From: Glandiceps talaboti
Taxonomy: Eukaryota > Hemichordata > Enteropneusta > Spengelidae
Direction of reading: 5' to 3'
Assembly (NCBI RefSeq): GCF_964340395.1
Contig: NC_135550.1
Coordinates: 32,575,676 to 32,639,675, forward strand
Length of the DNA stretch: 64,000 nucleotides
Shown one piece after another: positions 1 to 13,812 of this stretch. Both the position numbers and the translations under genes were made by a program. Positions within the stretch are counted from its first letter, which is position 1, and each line of letters starts with the position of its first letter. The notes under the pieces were generated by a model, which was given only the letters and a program-made list of their open reading frames with translations, ran no database searches and had not been told where the DNA came from.

Positions 1-645
1 TTTCTACAGCATTCTCTGTTGTCATGTTTCAATAGAGACAACCAACTTGGTTATTTACACAGTAATTACACCCCACTCCCACCCATCCCATCCCCAGCAA
101 AAATTTAAATTAGAAATTATTAATCAGTACTATATTGAAATTCAATAACTGTTCTACAAAGTTGTGCATTAAAGAATACAATACAGTTGTCTGCATGTAT
201 GATATGCATCCCACCATAACAGAACCTCAAACACCTATCAGGAGAGAGTCATTTCAATTCAATCAAACCCTGATAGACTAGAGTTCATAACAGATACTGC
301 AATTAACATACCTATTATAAACTGTCAATTCTTGTATATTACTTGACCAATGCTAATTTAATGGACTAAATACACTTTACATGAAACGTTTATACCATGT
401 AAGGCCATGTTAACATTGATGTATAAACAGCGTATGTTGCCCACTGTTATGTTGTCAGTTACTATAGCAGCTGACATTAGGGGTCACTGTAGGTCGTGGC
501 ACACACCTGTATACAAATATAAAGGTAGTATAGATCTGTGTCTAAATACACTATCAAACTAATCACTGATAGAACTAGGATATTGTTCACTTTGTGAGAA
601 GACTGCTTGGACGGAGCAGATATGTAATTTATACTATCTATATTT

Positions 646-681
646 GTGTATGTATGTATGTATGTATGTATGTAATAATAA

Positions 682-712
<31 letters not shown>

Positions 713-830
713 TTATTGCAACCTTATCTATATTACCAGATATACATCCAATCATACATGTATGTATGTATGTATGTATGTATGTATGTATGTATGTATC
801 TGCATGTGTGTGTGTCTGTGTGTGTGTAGA
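646..830. repeat. (TGTA)n, (AAT)n and (TG)n microsatellites
   Basis: A run of TGTA units (646-674) passes directly into AAT units (675-711). A second TGTA block (about 757-800) follows and grades into TG-rich sequence to about 829. The long open frames here on both strands are artefacts of the repeat. Confidence 0.9.
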
Positions 831-1889
831 GTGGTGCCTTGGGAAATTACAGGGGAAACCTACATATTCATGTGTATACAAATGAAATTATTATGCGTGC
901 ACTTGCACTTATCAGCAACTTTAAACTACTGTTATTTAGCTACTTTGACTTCAGAACTATCATTTCGTATGTTGTAAAATGCATACATGTAGCATGCAGA
1001 GATGATGTGTCCCATCAATTACTTGACCCATCATGATTATATCACATTCAAAATCACAGTATGAATGATCAATAAACAGAAACCAATATCAAATAGTTCA
1101 CATTTTGTTGTTATTTAATTTAAAGAAAAACCAACCATCTTTAACAAAGTCAAAGCCTCTTGACATGTTTTATCCAGGCAGAGTACAGTCAGATGACAAG
1201 TTGAAGTAGTGTTTGCATGATAACCTATACCTACAGAATGAATACAATCATAGAATTCTATTGTTGTGGAGCACACACTGCATCTTGAAATAGACAAGAT
1301 CTATGATCATCATGGTAATTTGGTTAGAAACTTGACATTTATAATATATACATGTACCCCCTGACAATTCTTCAAGACTTAGAGTACATACCTGACTCAT
1401 AAGTTAGTTACAATAGCTTTGCTTATTTAAAGATAACTAATTTGAAAACCTATTTACCATAAATTTCCACATCTAAAGTAGACTAATTATTGCTTTGATT
1501 GGAGTGAAACTAGTGAAGTAGTTTACACACTCCTTCTACAAGAGTACCTAGTCTGTATGTCTAGACTGTAGTCAAACACTACTGTGCCACTGTGCCACCA
1601 TGACAGTCATACATCAACATCAACATCACCTGCTACAATAAGTATTATGGCCTGATTACAGTCACATGAATCAAACATTTATTTATCATACCATCCACAA
1701 GCCAACTTGAACAAATTAATATGGAACTTGAATACCCTGGTTGTTCTACGTTACGACAACACACGTCTAAACACAACAATGCGTGTCTATGTCACTGGTT
1801 CTGCTGTGTTTGAAATATGAGTCAAAATGTTCAAAATTGCCATTACTTTCCCTGATTTTTCTTTGATATTACTGTGTCTGGTATAATTA

Positions 1890-2037
1890 TGTTATTCTAC
1901 AATATTTTTCTAAATTCAGCCAGAAAATACTCATGACATGGATTTTGTCACTACTCGTCTAGTGACTCGTAGTGACAAGGCCCCATTACGACTCATATTT
2001 TCCTTGGCTGAATGAAGAAAAATATTGGGGAATAACA
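1890..2037. mobile_element. 148-bp foldback MITE
   Basis: The left half (TGTTATTC, then an AATATTTTTCT block, a TTCAGCCA block and TTGTCACTAC) is repeated in inverted order in the right half, which ends GAATAACA. The two arms of about 70 bp nearly meet in the middle, so the whole unit can fold into one hairpin. There is no coding capacity. The target duplication is not obvious, so the superfamily is left open. Confidence 0.75.
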
Positions 2038-2516
2038 TCTCTAAATATCCCTTAAACTATCAATCATGTATGATGTCTGTGTATATTCATATGAATTCTA
2101 CTGCTTATTCAGGAAATTTGAAAATTACTGAACAAAATACCGACCCAAGTTTGGAAAGACACAAAATTTAATCCTGGAATAAATGTCTACATTATTGGTT
2201 GTTCAAACCATAGATCTTGGAGGAGACTGTCCCCACCAAAATCTATGCTCTAACTTGTAAACCTAAAATCTCTTTCCTTAAATATTAATAGAAATATAAT
2301 GAGCTGCCATTTTCTCCCTTGGAAATTCCCTAGGAATAGTAAGTTTTGCATACATGTATCAACTGCCCAATAAATCATTGCATAGAGGTCACATACATAA
2401 ATAATCAAGTATATACAATATACAAGCAGAACAGTAGAGTTCTAAAAACCATTAATTTCTTGTTTCTTTATTGTTGTAGCAACTGAAACAAAATCTTTGT
2501 CAATGATCATACTCAC

Positions 2517-2716
2517 TTTACATCATCTTCTTCCTCTTCTTCCTCCTCCTCCTCTTCTTCACTGTCATCTTTATCAGAATCACTTCCTCTGTCAGAGCTG
2601 TCATCGGAGTGATCACTCTTGGACTTGTTGGAAACATCACTTGCCGTAGACACAGCATCAGGATCAGAGTCTGATGCACTACTGATATCGGGTGTAGTTC
2701 CCGTTGAAGTCATCAT
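2517..2716 (-). CDS. acidic Ser/Asp/Glu-rich coding exon (partial gene)
   Basis: I do not recognise this gene. A minus-strand exon opens with two consecutive ATGs and encodes about 66 residues. The first part is rich in Ser, Asp and Thr (repeated SDSD-like motifs with SK and SDH pieces). The end is a run of eleven Glu followed by Asp-Asp. It finishes at a consensus GTGAGT donor just before an in-frame TGA, so it probably splices on to exons to the left, which I could not place. Such tracts are common in nuclear chromatin and RNA-binding proteins, but composition alone gives no function. It may be the first coding exon, with 2.7-7 kb as upstream region. Confidence 0.45.
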
Positions 2717-5700
2717 ATAAGGGTGGTATTTAGTTGTTTGTATGTGCAGTTACTACCTTTTCTTGTCAGAGTATTGTAATGTCATGCCTCAAGGTAAAAC
2801 AGTGGTAACTAGAATACCTGAGGTACATTCATCTGTAATAGAAAAGAATTTGGCATATAGAATGAACAATTCAAAACCAATTCTCTACTTTGAATGGTTT
2901 ATTCACAACAGTCAGCATTCACAACTGACGGTTATAGAGCAAGCGATAGGATCAGCTCTGTCATCATATCAAGAAAGCGAGATAAAGTTGTCCAACAATA
3001 CATGAACATTTTCTGTGAGAGGGAGGCTATTAAGCACTGACATTGATCTATTCAGGCCAGTTTTGCAACTCAATATAATCAATTCAATTCCTTATCCCAT
3101 GAGGATTGATTTTGGCAGATTTTATAGACACTATACATTTAAACAAGAAAAGGTGTGATACCACAAATATACTAATATGCTTTCAATGGTAGGAACATTT
3201 GCATTATGCAGTTTGTTTACATAAAACATAAACATGTTGTCATACCTACATGTATGAAATATCATTCACAGGAATTGAACACTTAATACAAAGTATGAGA
3301 ATAACACAAATAGTAACACTGTAACTCTACACCTAATGTTATTCATATTGTTACAATTAATGTAAATCAGTCAATATCTGATGAAATACATCTGTCATTA
3401 CCTACAACAGACTCTCTTGATAACTGTGTTATGAAAATTGATTTATGCAAACAGTCAATATTTTTTGTAATTGGATATTTTTATTGCAAACATAATAAAT
3501 ATTTTGTGCAAAGGCTGGTTTATATCCACACTAGTTTCTGGTTCACCGTATTTGTGAAACTGGCTATAAAATAATCTCATTGCAAAACTTGAATAGTTGT
3601 CTAAAACCTTGAATTATACTACTAGTAATAATATGTTTTGACTTGTATTTTTTTTAAATCCTTCAGTTTAAAGCTGCACTAGCTGCAACTGAAACGATTT
3701 TTAAAAACTGTTTTGTAAAATATAAAGACTCACTCATAATGTTGTACACCCTGAATAATATTGAATCACCTGCGGGTAAATGTATCTAAGGTAAGCAGCT
3801 GTACACATAGAATGGTACAATCAAATTGATTTTGGGGTCCACACCCAAAATTAGTTTCCCAACATGATCACAATTTCGATCTGTTGCTGTAACACTTTAG
3901 GATACAATTTACCCTTAATTACTATAACACGTACAATGTCTAACTATTGGTATTTTAACAAATGTATTGATGGTCATCTGGTCAAGAAAACAGTACCCCA
4001 GTTACAGCTTGTGCAGCTATAATACCAATGACAGAAACTTCATTACATGTACACCTCCACAGTGTATGGCACACTAAATCACAGTACACTGACTAGTTAC
4101 ACAGTAATATGGTTGAGAGAGTAAAGAAGTACCATGAAATCAACAGGTGGTTTTCAACTTGTATAGACTAGCAATGGTTCAATGAATATGACAGATCTTA
4201 GTTTCACTACTTTACTACTAATTTACATCACAAATACAGTTATTTATATGTAAATGTATGCATATACTACTAACTGCCATATAATTAAAACACACATGCC
4301 TATGTTATCGTATAAATGATTCTTTCCCAAGGATTTTCATAATGAAGTGCATTGTTAAGATTCTTAGAAACAAGATTCCTGTGTTATGTTCACATAGTTA
4401 AAAAGGCAGGATATAGGTTAATCTTGCATTGGAATGTTAAGTTGTCCAGATTTTCAGCTTACAAGAGATTTCCAATGTGAACATCATAGCAAAAGGAACA
4501 TTAATTTTGTAAAAGTGTTGATTATTCATTGCTATTTAACCTACATTGTGTAACTGATCTCAGAATACAGTCCCGGTACCTCAAAGTATAAAACTTGTTG
4601 ATTTTATACACATATATATGTATATTATAAATTAACATTTGCATTCAGCAAAATATTTTGTTTTTGCTGTGCAATCTCTTTTCCCAATTTCTATTATTCG
4701 TTTCCTTTCATTTTTGCTACAGTCATGTTTCAAAACAATTACCTGTAATATATACACTTTCTTTGCATCTCTGTTTTGATACGGTAATTGAAAATCCTAC
4801 AAAAGGTCACCATATCTCTTTTGGAACATGTATACGAGAAACATTTTACACTATGTGTTAATTATGCACACACACACAAATGGACTGGCAATGGCATTCA
4901 AGTGTCCATACAATTACAGCTGATCGACAACTGTGTTTAAATCCCAAATGCCTAGCATCACATACTGGTATGTTGTGAACATTTTAATGTGTATACAAGT
5001 GTTCACTGGGTTGTGAAGTTACAGTATCATAAACAATAAGAGCTGTTAACCTTGACTGACTGCTAGTAAGTCATTGTAGTAACAGTCATTGTAGAAGGTG
5101 TATATTGTACCTCTACTTCAATCATGAAGTTGTTACACAAAAATTGTAACCCTAGCTGTCACTGTTTCTAGTCATTCTACAGTGCATCATATTTATTTGG
5201 TGGAATCAAAATGAAACAGTCAATTGCAGGACACTCACAACCTCTCCACATACATGTAATCAAAACTACAGCAATGCTTTAGTCTACCATATTGGAAAAG
5301 ACTGGGATTACACCTATACTATAGAATTTAGAAGGATTTGTCCAGGGTGATAACTATATAGTTTCATAGGTTTTTTTGAAGTAGGAACTTTTTAAGTACC
5401 AGGTAGTTCTTGACTCAAGTGTTAGATTTTGATTAGTTGCAGTTGCTATGCTATGCAGGTAGCTACACCTATGTATGATATCTAGTATCTCCCTACACTA
5501 GTAGGTTGATAGTCTGTGGGCCCCATGGGTAATGAACATGAACAGTTGAATTTATTTTATGAGCATTACAATTTAGCATTAAGTAGATGTTCTACAATAG
5601 GCAATGTCATGATTAGATACTAGTGTTGTGATTGTTGATGTGATGAACAATGCCATTGCCTTACTGATTTAAGTTTATGGATTCAATAGCCAATGGACTC

Positions 5701-7204
5701 CTAAAACTTTCAAGTTAAGGTATTGTTCTCATGACAGTAAATTTAGCTGTGTAAAATGCCATCAGCATTACAAGTAATAAGTGTGTCACTGACACTGATC
5801 TACATGTACATGTAGGTTAATATGACAAGGTTTCAGAGGCACTATCTACTTGTAGTATCAATAGATGTAAGTAATGGAGACTTAACCATCAAAAACTCCA
5901 ACAAAATACCAATACTATACATCATGTCACTGTATCCTTTTTACTATTTTGAATAATCATGACTATTCTCAAATCTGAACAGGCACAATGCACAATTGAA
6001 ATTTGAATACAACAATGTGAGCTGAGATGAGCACTATATCCTTTCATCTATGCAATTAGTAAGTAGTATCATTGATAAGCATGTCCACTTTCACATCTTG
6101 AAAAAAAAATCAATCCCTAAAGAGTTTATATTCAAGCTGGTACAGCACTAAAGTACATTACCATTTGTGAATTGCTCATATGAATATGAATTATGATTAA
6201 GTTTGGAATTTTGTTTACTTTTATAATTCACACTTGTTTTCAATAGAATGAAGAAAACGTATACAATAACAAAGCAATAAAGAAAACCCTAAAATTATCA
6301 GGACCCCTCTGTCTGTTGTTTATTTCCCTGTTGTATAGCCATATGCTGGGTGGGGTATTCCATCAACTGCCAATCTCAAATGATGCACGTCATAACTGTT
6401 CTGACAAAGCACATATTTTAGAATGGATAAAACATAGACCTATCAAGACGGTATGGCATAAGTAAAGTATATATATATTTATAAGTATCAACATCAGATC
6501 GATAACGTTACAGTTTCTATAGTATAATTGGTAAGTTTGCTGTATTTTTGGGGAGGAATCGAGTCTATGTTAAAACGTTCATTTAATGCATTACAGTCAA
6601 GTATTGAACGAGCTCACTCAAGCTTTAAAAATAGTGAACGACTAACGTTAACAGTAACAACATTACGTAGTGACTTGTATGAATGGTAAAATACGTGCTC
6701 GGCATGTTGACTACAGACAAATCAATTTAGATGAATACGGAAGGTAATTATCAAATTGCTGAACAACGAGAAATTATGACAATTTTCAGCCATTATGTGT
6801 CCAAATTGTTTAAAAGGCAATGATTCATTCACCGAATCAGAGGCGATAGTAATTCATAAGGTGGAACTGGAAGGCGCGAGCACCGGTTGAACTTCAAGTT
6901 TGAATACCGAGCTCACTTGTTGGGACAGAAACTTACCGAGAAAATTCGCAGAGATACGTTGAAAATCCCGACACTAAATTGGACCAAACATGGAATGTAG
7001 ACATCAGAAAACAGTATCACAGCAACAGAAACTTAAAATACAGCAAATAAATATGGAAAATCTATACAGTTGACCTCGTCTCACTCGGTTACCAATTTGT
7101 TGTTACGGACGCTGTTGATCATGCGCATTGAAGACGGGACAAATCCCGCAAAATCTCGCACTGTAATCTCGCAAACTTCGAGTGTTGCTAACGTCAGACT
7201 GGAC
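2717..7204. other. non-coding spacer upstream of LYPLAL1
   Basis: This is AT-rich sequence without convincing exons; the few open frames of 60-90 codons lack splice context and protein-like composition. The last 600 bp (about 6600-7200) are less AT-rich with several CpG-containing words, and they are the likely LYPLAL1 promoter and 5' UTR. Confidence 0.45.
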
Positions 7205-10200
7205 ATGGCAGCCTCCGTGCAGTCTAATATTTTACGGAGAAGCATTGTCGCACAAACACAGCGAAAGCATACAGCCTCTGTGATATTTCTCCATGGATCA
7301 GGTAATTAAATATGAACTGTGAACTATAATGAAAGGATCACACATTTCAGTGAATAACCTCCCGGGCTAGCTAGCTGTGGGTGCGCGGGCTCTCATGCGT
7401 TATTTGCATGTGTGCGATTATTTCCCCAAGAGCAGGCTATTAATTTTAACAGACAAGTTCTACTCCTGCTGCTTTGTTTAAAAAAGCACCGTGTTAGCTA
7501 CTACTGTCAATGCGGATAACCAACATGCTGACATGATGTGCATGAATTGTCCCCGAGGACAAATTGCGCCACCAAACAGCATATTAATATGACCTATTGT
7601 TTTTATTACCTTTCCTTTCACTAAAGGTGACACCGGGGATGGCGTGAGAGCATGGCTGCGGGAACTTTTAGGGGAAGATCTCGCATTTCCACACATTAAG
7701 ATAATCTATCCAACTGCACCAACAAGGTAAAATTCATAATATTGAAACTTCGGAGAGTCTTAGAAATTCGAACTATTTGTCAATGTATAATCTAGTGTGC
7801 AAGATATGATGCATCTTGTTGCCCTATAAGCCAGCACTGTAAAGAGAAGACTGATTTATAGAGCTGAACACAATGTATATTAACTATACTGCCTAGTGAA
7901 ATGTCTACCAATGTAAAACATTCTGAATGTTATTGAAATAAAAATACAATTTTAAAAAATGAGACAAAAATATTTGTATGTCAATACTTAGCACTCAGCT
8001 TTATAGAACAGTCATGGATTATAATACAGGTATCACAGTATTACTGAGCAGTGATTTAATGTAGTTATATAAAAATATATTTTATCTAGTCATGGTACTT
8101 TAAACCATCAACAAGAATATGGAAATTTGCCCCTATAAATTGAAAAAGAAAGTTTAAGTTATTTCTGTTTATTTTCAACCATGATACCACTTGTTGATAG
8201 TATAGTTGAATTGTCAATAAGTCAATATTTGCTGATATTATCTCAATTAATTACAATGTATAAAGATTGATTAACAAAAGATGCCACAAACAGATATTAT
8301 TCAAGAGTAACTTGTGAATGAGGAAGTAGATATGTGTATGGATACCAATACACATTGTCTTAAATGTACATTTGTATATTGTATTTATAGGCCATACACT
8401 CCAATGATGGGACAAATGAGTACAGTTTGGTTTGATAGGCTTAGAATAGCCAATAATGTACCAGAAAATCAAGAAACAATTGATACCATGGCACAGACAC
8501 TGGGAGAACTAATTGATATTGAAGTCAGTGAAGGAATTCAAAAACAAAGAATTATCCTTGGTAAATCCTTCAGGGTGACCCTATTTTTTGTCTGTTTCTC
8601 ATTACCCAACTGACCCAAATTTTCAGCTTCTACTTCAAAAGAAACCCCAAAATATATATTTTCATCCACCTCTAATATTTTGTGGAACAGCACCCTTTCT
8701 GGCAAGAATAAGCAAGTGTTTGTATTGTCAACGTCATCTACAGACATGGCAGTGGTGGCGATGCTTGTTCACAAACAAACCATTTCTTTCATGATGGAGA
8801 TGAACTTAAAACTGCATATCAAGTTGTGCTGAGAATATGCCAAAGAAGCTAGTATAGGGCCTGTTACCAGGAATCAAGTAAAAAGAAGATAGATAGGAAG
8901 AAAAGGAGAGGCAGAGAAACATGACTCAGATGTTTTTCTTACTTTTTTTTAAAACTGACTGACCAACCCATAGTTGCTATGAAAAAGTAATGAGAAACTG
9001 AAAGAAATAGGGTCATCCTCATAGTTGATCCATCTATTTTAACAGAATACATAATACACACACGCTTTCTTTTCTTTTCAAGTACAAATATATTGATTTT
9101 TGTTTTTATACTGCCTTAGTCACATACTACATGGTTTTCTGATTTATTATTTCTTGTAAAAAGATTTAAACAAATTTTTGTTATGGAAACATACTATATT
9201 ATTAGTAGATACAGGCACTACTGCCACCATGTGAATGGAGGGTATCATTAGTAGATACAGGCACTACTCCCACCATGTGAATGGAGGGTATCATTAGTAG
9301 ATACAGGCACTACTCCCACCATGTGGATGGAGGGTATCATTAGTAGATACAGACACTACTCCCATCATGTGGATGGAGGGTATCATTAGTAGATACAGGC
9401 ACTACTCCCACCATGTGGATGGAGGGTATCATTAGTAGATACAGGCACTACTCCCACCATGTGGATGGAGGGTATCATTAGTAGATACAGGCACTACTCC
9501 CACCATGTGGATGGAGGGTATCATTAGAAGATACAGGCACTACTCCCACCATGTGGATGGAGGGTATATGCTCTAACCCTGCAAATGTGTGCATCATCTC
9601 TAAATGATTTGGAAACATAATTTCTTTCAAGTATGTGAAAAATGTGTGCTTCTTGTCAATAGCATGAGCTGGGCATACAGCAACATTATGACAAATCATT
9701 GAAAGCTATATAGCACATGTTATTAGCCTACTACTACTACTGAACAAGTCATTGGAGAAATGTACATAGACTAATTTTCTACTCTGTTGAAAAAATTGTA
9801 ATTTCTGTTAAAAGATATGAACTGCTCATTACCATTTTAGTTTCTGTAGGAGGTGTTATCTGTTGTGAAAGTTTCAAAACATTTAAATTACTATCTTGAT
9901 TCTTTCTTTAGGTGGTTTCTCAATGGGAGGAACAATGGCCATGCATTTAGGATATCGTTTCCATCCTGATGTGGCTGGTGTTTTTTCATTGTCCAGTTTT
10001 CTCAACATCAATTCTGTGGTTTACAAGGTAAAATAGCAAACAACATCTACAATGCAACTCAAACAGAAAATCATTAGATCAATTAAAAAAATTGCAAAAG
10101 AATGGTCATATGAGTTTTACAGTCATTCAATCAATTAATTAATCCATCAAAAAGAATGTCTATTGTGCCAGACTCCTAAAGCACAGTTCTAGAAAGTGAA

Positions 10201-10690
10201 TGCTACTAAAAGGGTCAAATCCACTACTCAGTTGCTTGTTTGAACAGACATGTCTTCAATGTGTTCTTGAAAGTGTCCAGATTTGATGCTTTTAAAGGCC
10301 CATGATTCATTGCCAGGTTCTCATATTAGTGTTCTCATACCAGTGGAATAGATAGGATAGTTGTTTTCTTCTGGACCAATTACCGGGGTATTTCTATATT
10401 TCTACCAGCCAACTGATTTCAAAACCTGAATTTCAATCCCCTTATCTGAACTGGTCATTTGCATATTGCAGGCACTGAGAGAACATCAAGGATCATCACC
10501 GCCATTATTCCAGTGCCAAGGAACATCAGATCCATTGGTTTTACCGGAATGGGCAGAACTGACACACACGCAGCTGAAACAACTAGGTGTCACTTCTCAA
10601 TTCCATGTCTACAAGAACATGTTTCATGAAATGTGCACAGATGAAATAGTAAAACTTAAAGAGTGGATCCTAACACATCTACCTCGATAA
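7205..10690 (+). CDS. LYPLAL1: lysophospholipase-like protein 1 (alpha/beta hydrolase), 5 exons
   Basis: Exons: 7205-7301, 7627-7726, 8391-8560, 9912-10027 and 10472-10690 (TAA). All introns are GT-AG, and the joined frame gives 233 residues (human protein 237). It belongs to the acyl-protein thioesterase-like serine hydrolases, cytosolic enzymes acting on short acyl esters. Visible marks: HGSGDTGDG near residue 30 (oxyanion loop region), IIYPTAP, the nucleophile elbow GGFSMGG with Ser126, Asp181 in GTSDPLV, and His213 in FHEM. The triad spacing equals that of human LYPLAL1 (124/179/211). The Met of MAASVQS was chosen because the human protein starts in the same place; an in-frame ATG at 7121 would add 28 residues. 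Intron 4 carries a 46-bp minisatellite. Identification is firm; the physiological substrate is unsettled for the family. Confidence 0.95.
9201..9568. repeat. 46-bp minisatellite in LYPLAL1 intron 4
   Basis: There are about eight head-to-tail copies of a 46-bp unit containing AGATACAGGCACTACT and CACCATGTGGATGGAGGG. Copies differ by only one to three bases, so the array is young. Confidence 0.92.
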
Positions 10691-10804
10691 TGACCTGAGA
10701 GATATTATCTATGTCTTGCCGAAATGTAATTCCTTATTTAGTCCTGTGTCTCACTGAGAATAGAATGCTGCTAAAATATATATAACAAGTAAGAAATAGA
10801 TAAA

Positions 10805-11765
10805 ATGGTGATTAATGCAGATAAAACTAAGACTATGCTAATTGGTACCAGACAAAGATTTGCCAGACTTCCTAAAGATACCCTTGATGTAAGTTACAAT
10901 AACAGCTCAAATCTGACAGACTTTTGGGCATTACTATTGACCAGCACGTGGAAAGACCACATAAACAAGGTATCAAGAAAAACAAGTACAAGTATTGGAT
11001 TATCACCAAAACTTAATGAAGATCCTATTATTTTAGCAGGGGACTTTAATTGTACACTATATCAAGAACGCGACTAACAACAGTGCAGTTAATGAATCAT
11101 AGACCCTCAACCAAGGGTGGAGGGTCTATGAGTGAATCAGATCACCATACAGTATGTGGCCTCAGTAACCTGATAAGTAAACACAAGTTCATCGACACCT
11201 GGCATCATCACCATAACAACAACTGCAATTACAACTGGCACAGAAACAATACAAAAGCATGACTCAACAGAATCTATATACATAAATGCTTGAAAACATG
11301 CATTAGAACAATAACCACTCAAAATGCCAGCCTCCCAAACTACAACTGGAAAAAGACATCCAGTGCATTGAGGAAAGAATGCACTTGGACAATGACTTAC
11401 GAAATAAATACAACCAAAAGAAAAGCTTACTACTCACCTGATGCAGCCGTCTGATCATGTCATCAATTCCTCCAAGACAGCGACATGCCCAGTACATTTT
11501 TCTTCACTCTCGAACAAGACAAGGGGAAATCAAGACCCATTGTCCACTTAAAACGCACTGACAACACATCACAGAAGACCAACACGAAATACGAGACATC
11601 ATATACAACTATTACCAGAACTTATACATACCCGAACCAACTGATCCAATCACCCAGAATACTCTGCTTGAAAACTTATCACCACTTACTGACCTGGATC
11701 GCGACTACCTTGATAGTGAAATATCCTACGAAGAACTTACCAATACAGTTAAAGTCATATCAAAG
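10805..11765 (+). pseudogene. decayed LINE fragments, at least two elements
   Basis: The first piece (about 10805-11010) reads INADKTKTMLIGTRQR and WKDHINKV, the region just after the reverse transcriptase core in Jockey/CR1-like LINEs. At about 11010 it passes abruptly into a different element: an AP-endonuclease piece with ILAGDFNCTL, then CGLSNLI and FIDTW, and later, in other frames, FFTLEQDKGKSRPIV. These resemble the order endonuclease, then linker, in L1/Tx1-type ORF2. Frames shift several times and stops interrupt it, so nothing is functional. The two types side by side point to one element landing beside or within another, downstream of the LYPLAL1 stop. Confidence 0.7.
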
Positions 11766-13375
11766 TTTTGAATTGAATTGTTTATTCACCTGATACGAAA
11801 CAGAAGAAAAACAATTATGTACATTTCAAAAAAGGAGGTTGACAGAATATATCTGGTGAGGGCCACAGGAATAATTCGATCTGAACTAGTCTAGTCTGTG
11901 ACCCTGACAATTAAATGTACAGTGGAAAAATACAAGTGTGTAACTGGGCAACAAAAAGAAAGAAAATATGATACAATAATTGTACAATGTCTCATAATAA
12001 TTTAAATAAAATTTATACTAATAAGATAAAGAAATAAAAACATGTCATGTGCTTTCTATGAATTGCTCAGATGATGATGTGTTTTCAGCAGCGATTTTAC
12101 TGATATATTGTTATCATCATTGTCGTCTTCATCAGCACCCCCCCCCCCTCCACTTTAGAGATGTACAGTATATGTACACTACATTAAACTAACAGTGGAA
12201 ATCAACTTCAGCGTCCATACATAACAATGAAAGATTTCTTTACAAATCTATGTAGGCTTTGTGAAAAAGGTTCACATTGGATTGCACTTTGAGATATTTT
12301 GGCAGCAGCATTTTATCTTTCAATCTTGATTCTTGGCAGAAGCAGAATCCCCCATGATAGCTAGTGGGGAGGGGGTATCCCCTCCCACAGTATGCACTTA
12401 AAAAAAATATATATGGACATGTAGGAGGCCATTTAATGGCGTAAAATTTCAAACCATACACATTATCGAAAGCCATAGACTACTTGAAAATTGTCTTCAA
12501 TACCCCAATTTTACTCAAGTCAATACATTACTATACATGGCGCAACTGTATGGCTATATTACCTACATTTTAGAGAGAGAGACAGAGACAGACAAACATA
12601 TACAGCTCTGGATGTATATACTGCGGGGGTTTCGACATGGAGGGGAGAAGACGTGTCAAAATCCTGCAACATATACACCCAGAGCTAAGAGAGGGTGAGA
12701 GAGACACAGACAGACAGAGGAATGCATACACAAATACATTTGCATGGCCATCACCCAACTCATCACTGAATATAGGATTTAGAAGGTATTGCGGTGAAAC
12801 CACGAGGATTGTTTTAATTTAGTAGGTAAACGATCGCTCCTGAGGTTTAATTTGATTCAAATCAAGAGCAAAATATTTTGAGGACCCTTTCAGACCACCA
12901 GAATTTTTATGGCCCCCTTTGAATCCTCAATTTCTTTCACGCCCCTCCCCCCCTCTCCACAAATTCTGACCCCATCCGTAGCCAGCAGGGCTCCACCCTT
13001 TAATCTTGTTTTTGGGGATAAACAGCATCGCCATGATCGGGGAAGTTGTTAGGGAGTGTCCCCAGCCAACGGTGAGCACTCTTTTTGAAAATAAAGTTAC
13101 CCTAAAACGAATGACAACATTTACAGTAATACTGGTGTGTAAACAGTAGGATGACACCCTTTTCTACATTTAATTAGTTGAATGACACCCTCTGCACCAA
13201 ATTATATTGAATTTGAAGTATGCATTGCTAAGTTGTAGCCTAATAATTATGCAAATGAGTAATTAATGTTAATTGGATGTTTACCAAAATCTGATGTTAT
13301 TGTCATTATATGAGAGATGTGTAGCAAGTTTCATTAATAATCGGATGAGTAGTTTTTGAGATATCGGGTACGTCC

Positions 13376-13408
<33 letters not shown>

Positions 13409-13812
13409 AACATAACATAACCTTCCCTTATAGGAGGTAAACAAATAAGTTGAACAACAAACTACACTTTCTTTAAAAACAAAGAATAATGATAAACGTA
13501 TTTAATTAAACAAAACAATTACGCTGAGGGGGGGGGGGTAAAAGATAACTAGAACATGTACGGAAGACATCAGTGCCAGAGCATGTGCTAGGCTACACCA
13601 CTTCGCTCAACTTTCCAGTAGGCTTATGCCGCGCCATTCGGAGGTTTGCGCGATATTCTCGTTGTCGAATAATTGTTACCATGGTGACATGAACACGCGT
13701 ATGTTCTTCACTACACTCGAAGACCGAACGAAGTGTGTAGAACATATAATAATGCATTTAATAGTATACGATTGACGGCCAACAAACAAGTATTACAATT
13801 TCTGACGACAAG
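11766..13812. other. repeat-rich spacer before the 13.8-kb gene
   Basis: It begins with a TTGAATTGAATTGTTTATT segment of the kind seen at LINE or SINE 3' ends. It then holds short homopolymers (C runs near 12140) and AGAG/CAGA-rich stretches near 12570-12720, and ends with the SINE-like repeat described separately. I see no host exon. The last 200 bp (13600-13800) are richer in CpG and probably hold the promoter of the next gene. Confidence 0.45.
13215..13450. mobile_element. SINE-like repeat with (CAGA)n tract
   Basis: The sequence has GCAAGTTTCATTAATAATCG, GTAGTTTTTGAGATATC, a run of CAGA units (about 13376-13406), then AACCTTCCCTTATAGGAGG. This arrangement is reminiscent of dispersed short repeats in many marine invertebrate genomes. 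The ends are not defined and there is no coding capacity. The family assignment is from memory only. Confidence 0.4.

Larger units (their letters stand above)
1..2516. other. AT-rich flank without a clear gene
   Basis: Apart from the microsatellites near 0.65-0.83 kb and the foldback element at 1890-2037, I see no supported gene. A short minus-strand open stretch (about 1115-1280) with several Cys residues follows an AG and ends in TAA. It could be a last exon of the acidic-exon gene to its right, but nothing identifies it. Confidence 0.4.

Noticed and set aside
2742-3005. 87-codon plus-strand frame
   Set aside because: No splice context, no family resemblance, and of a length expected by chance in this spacer.
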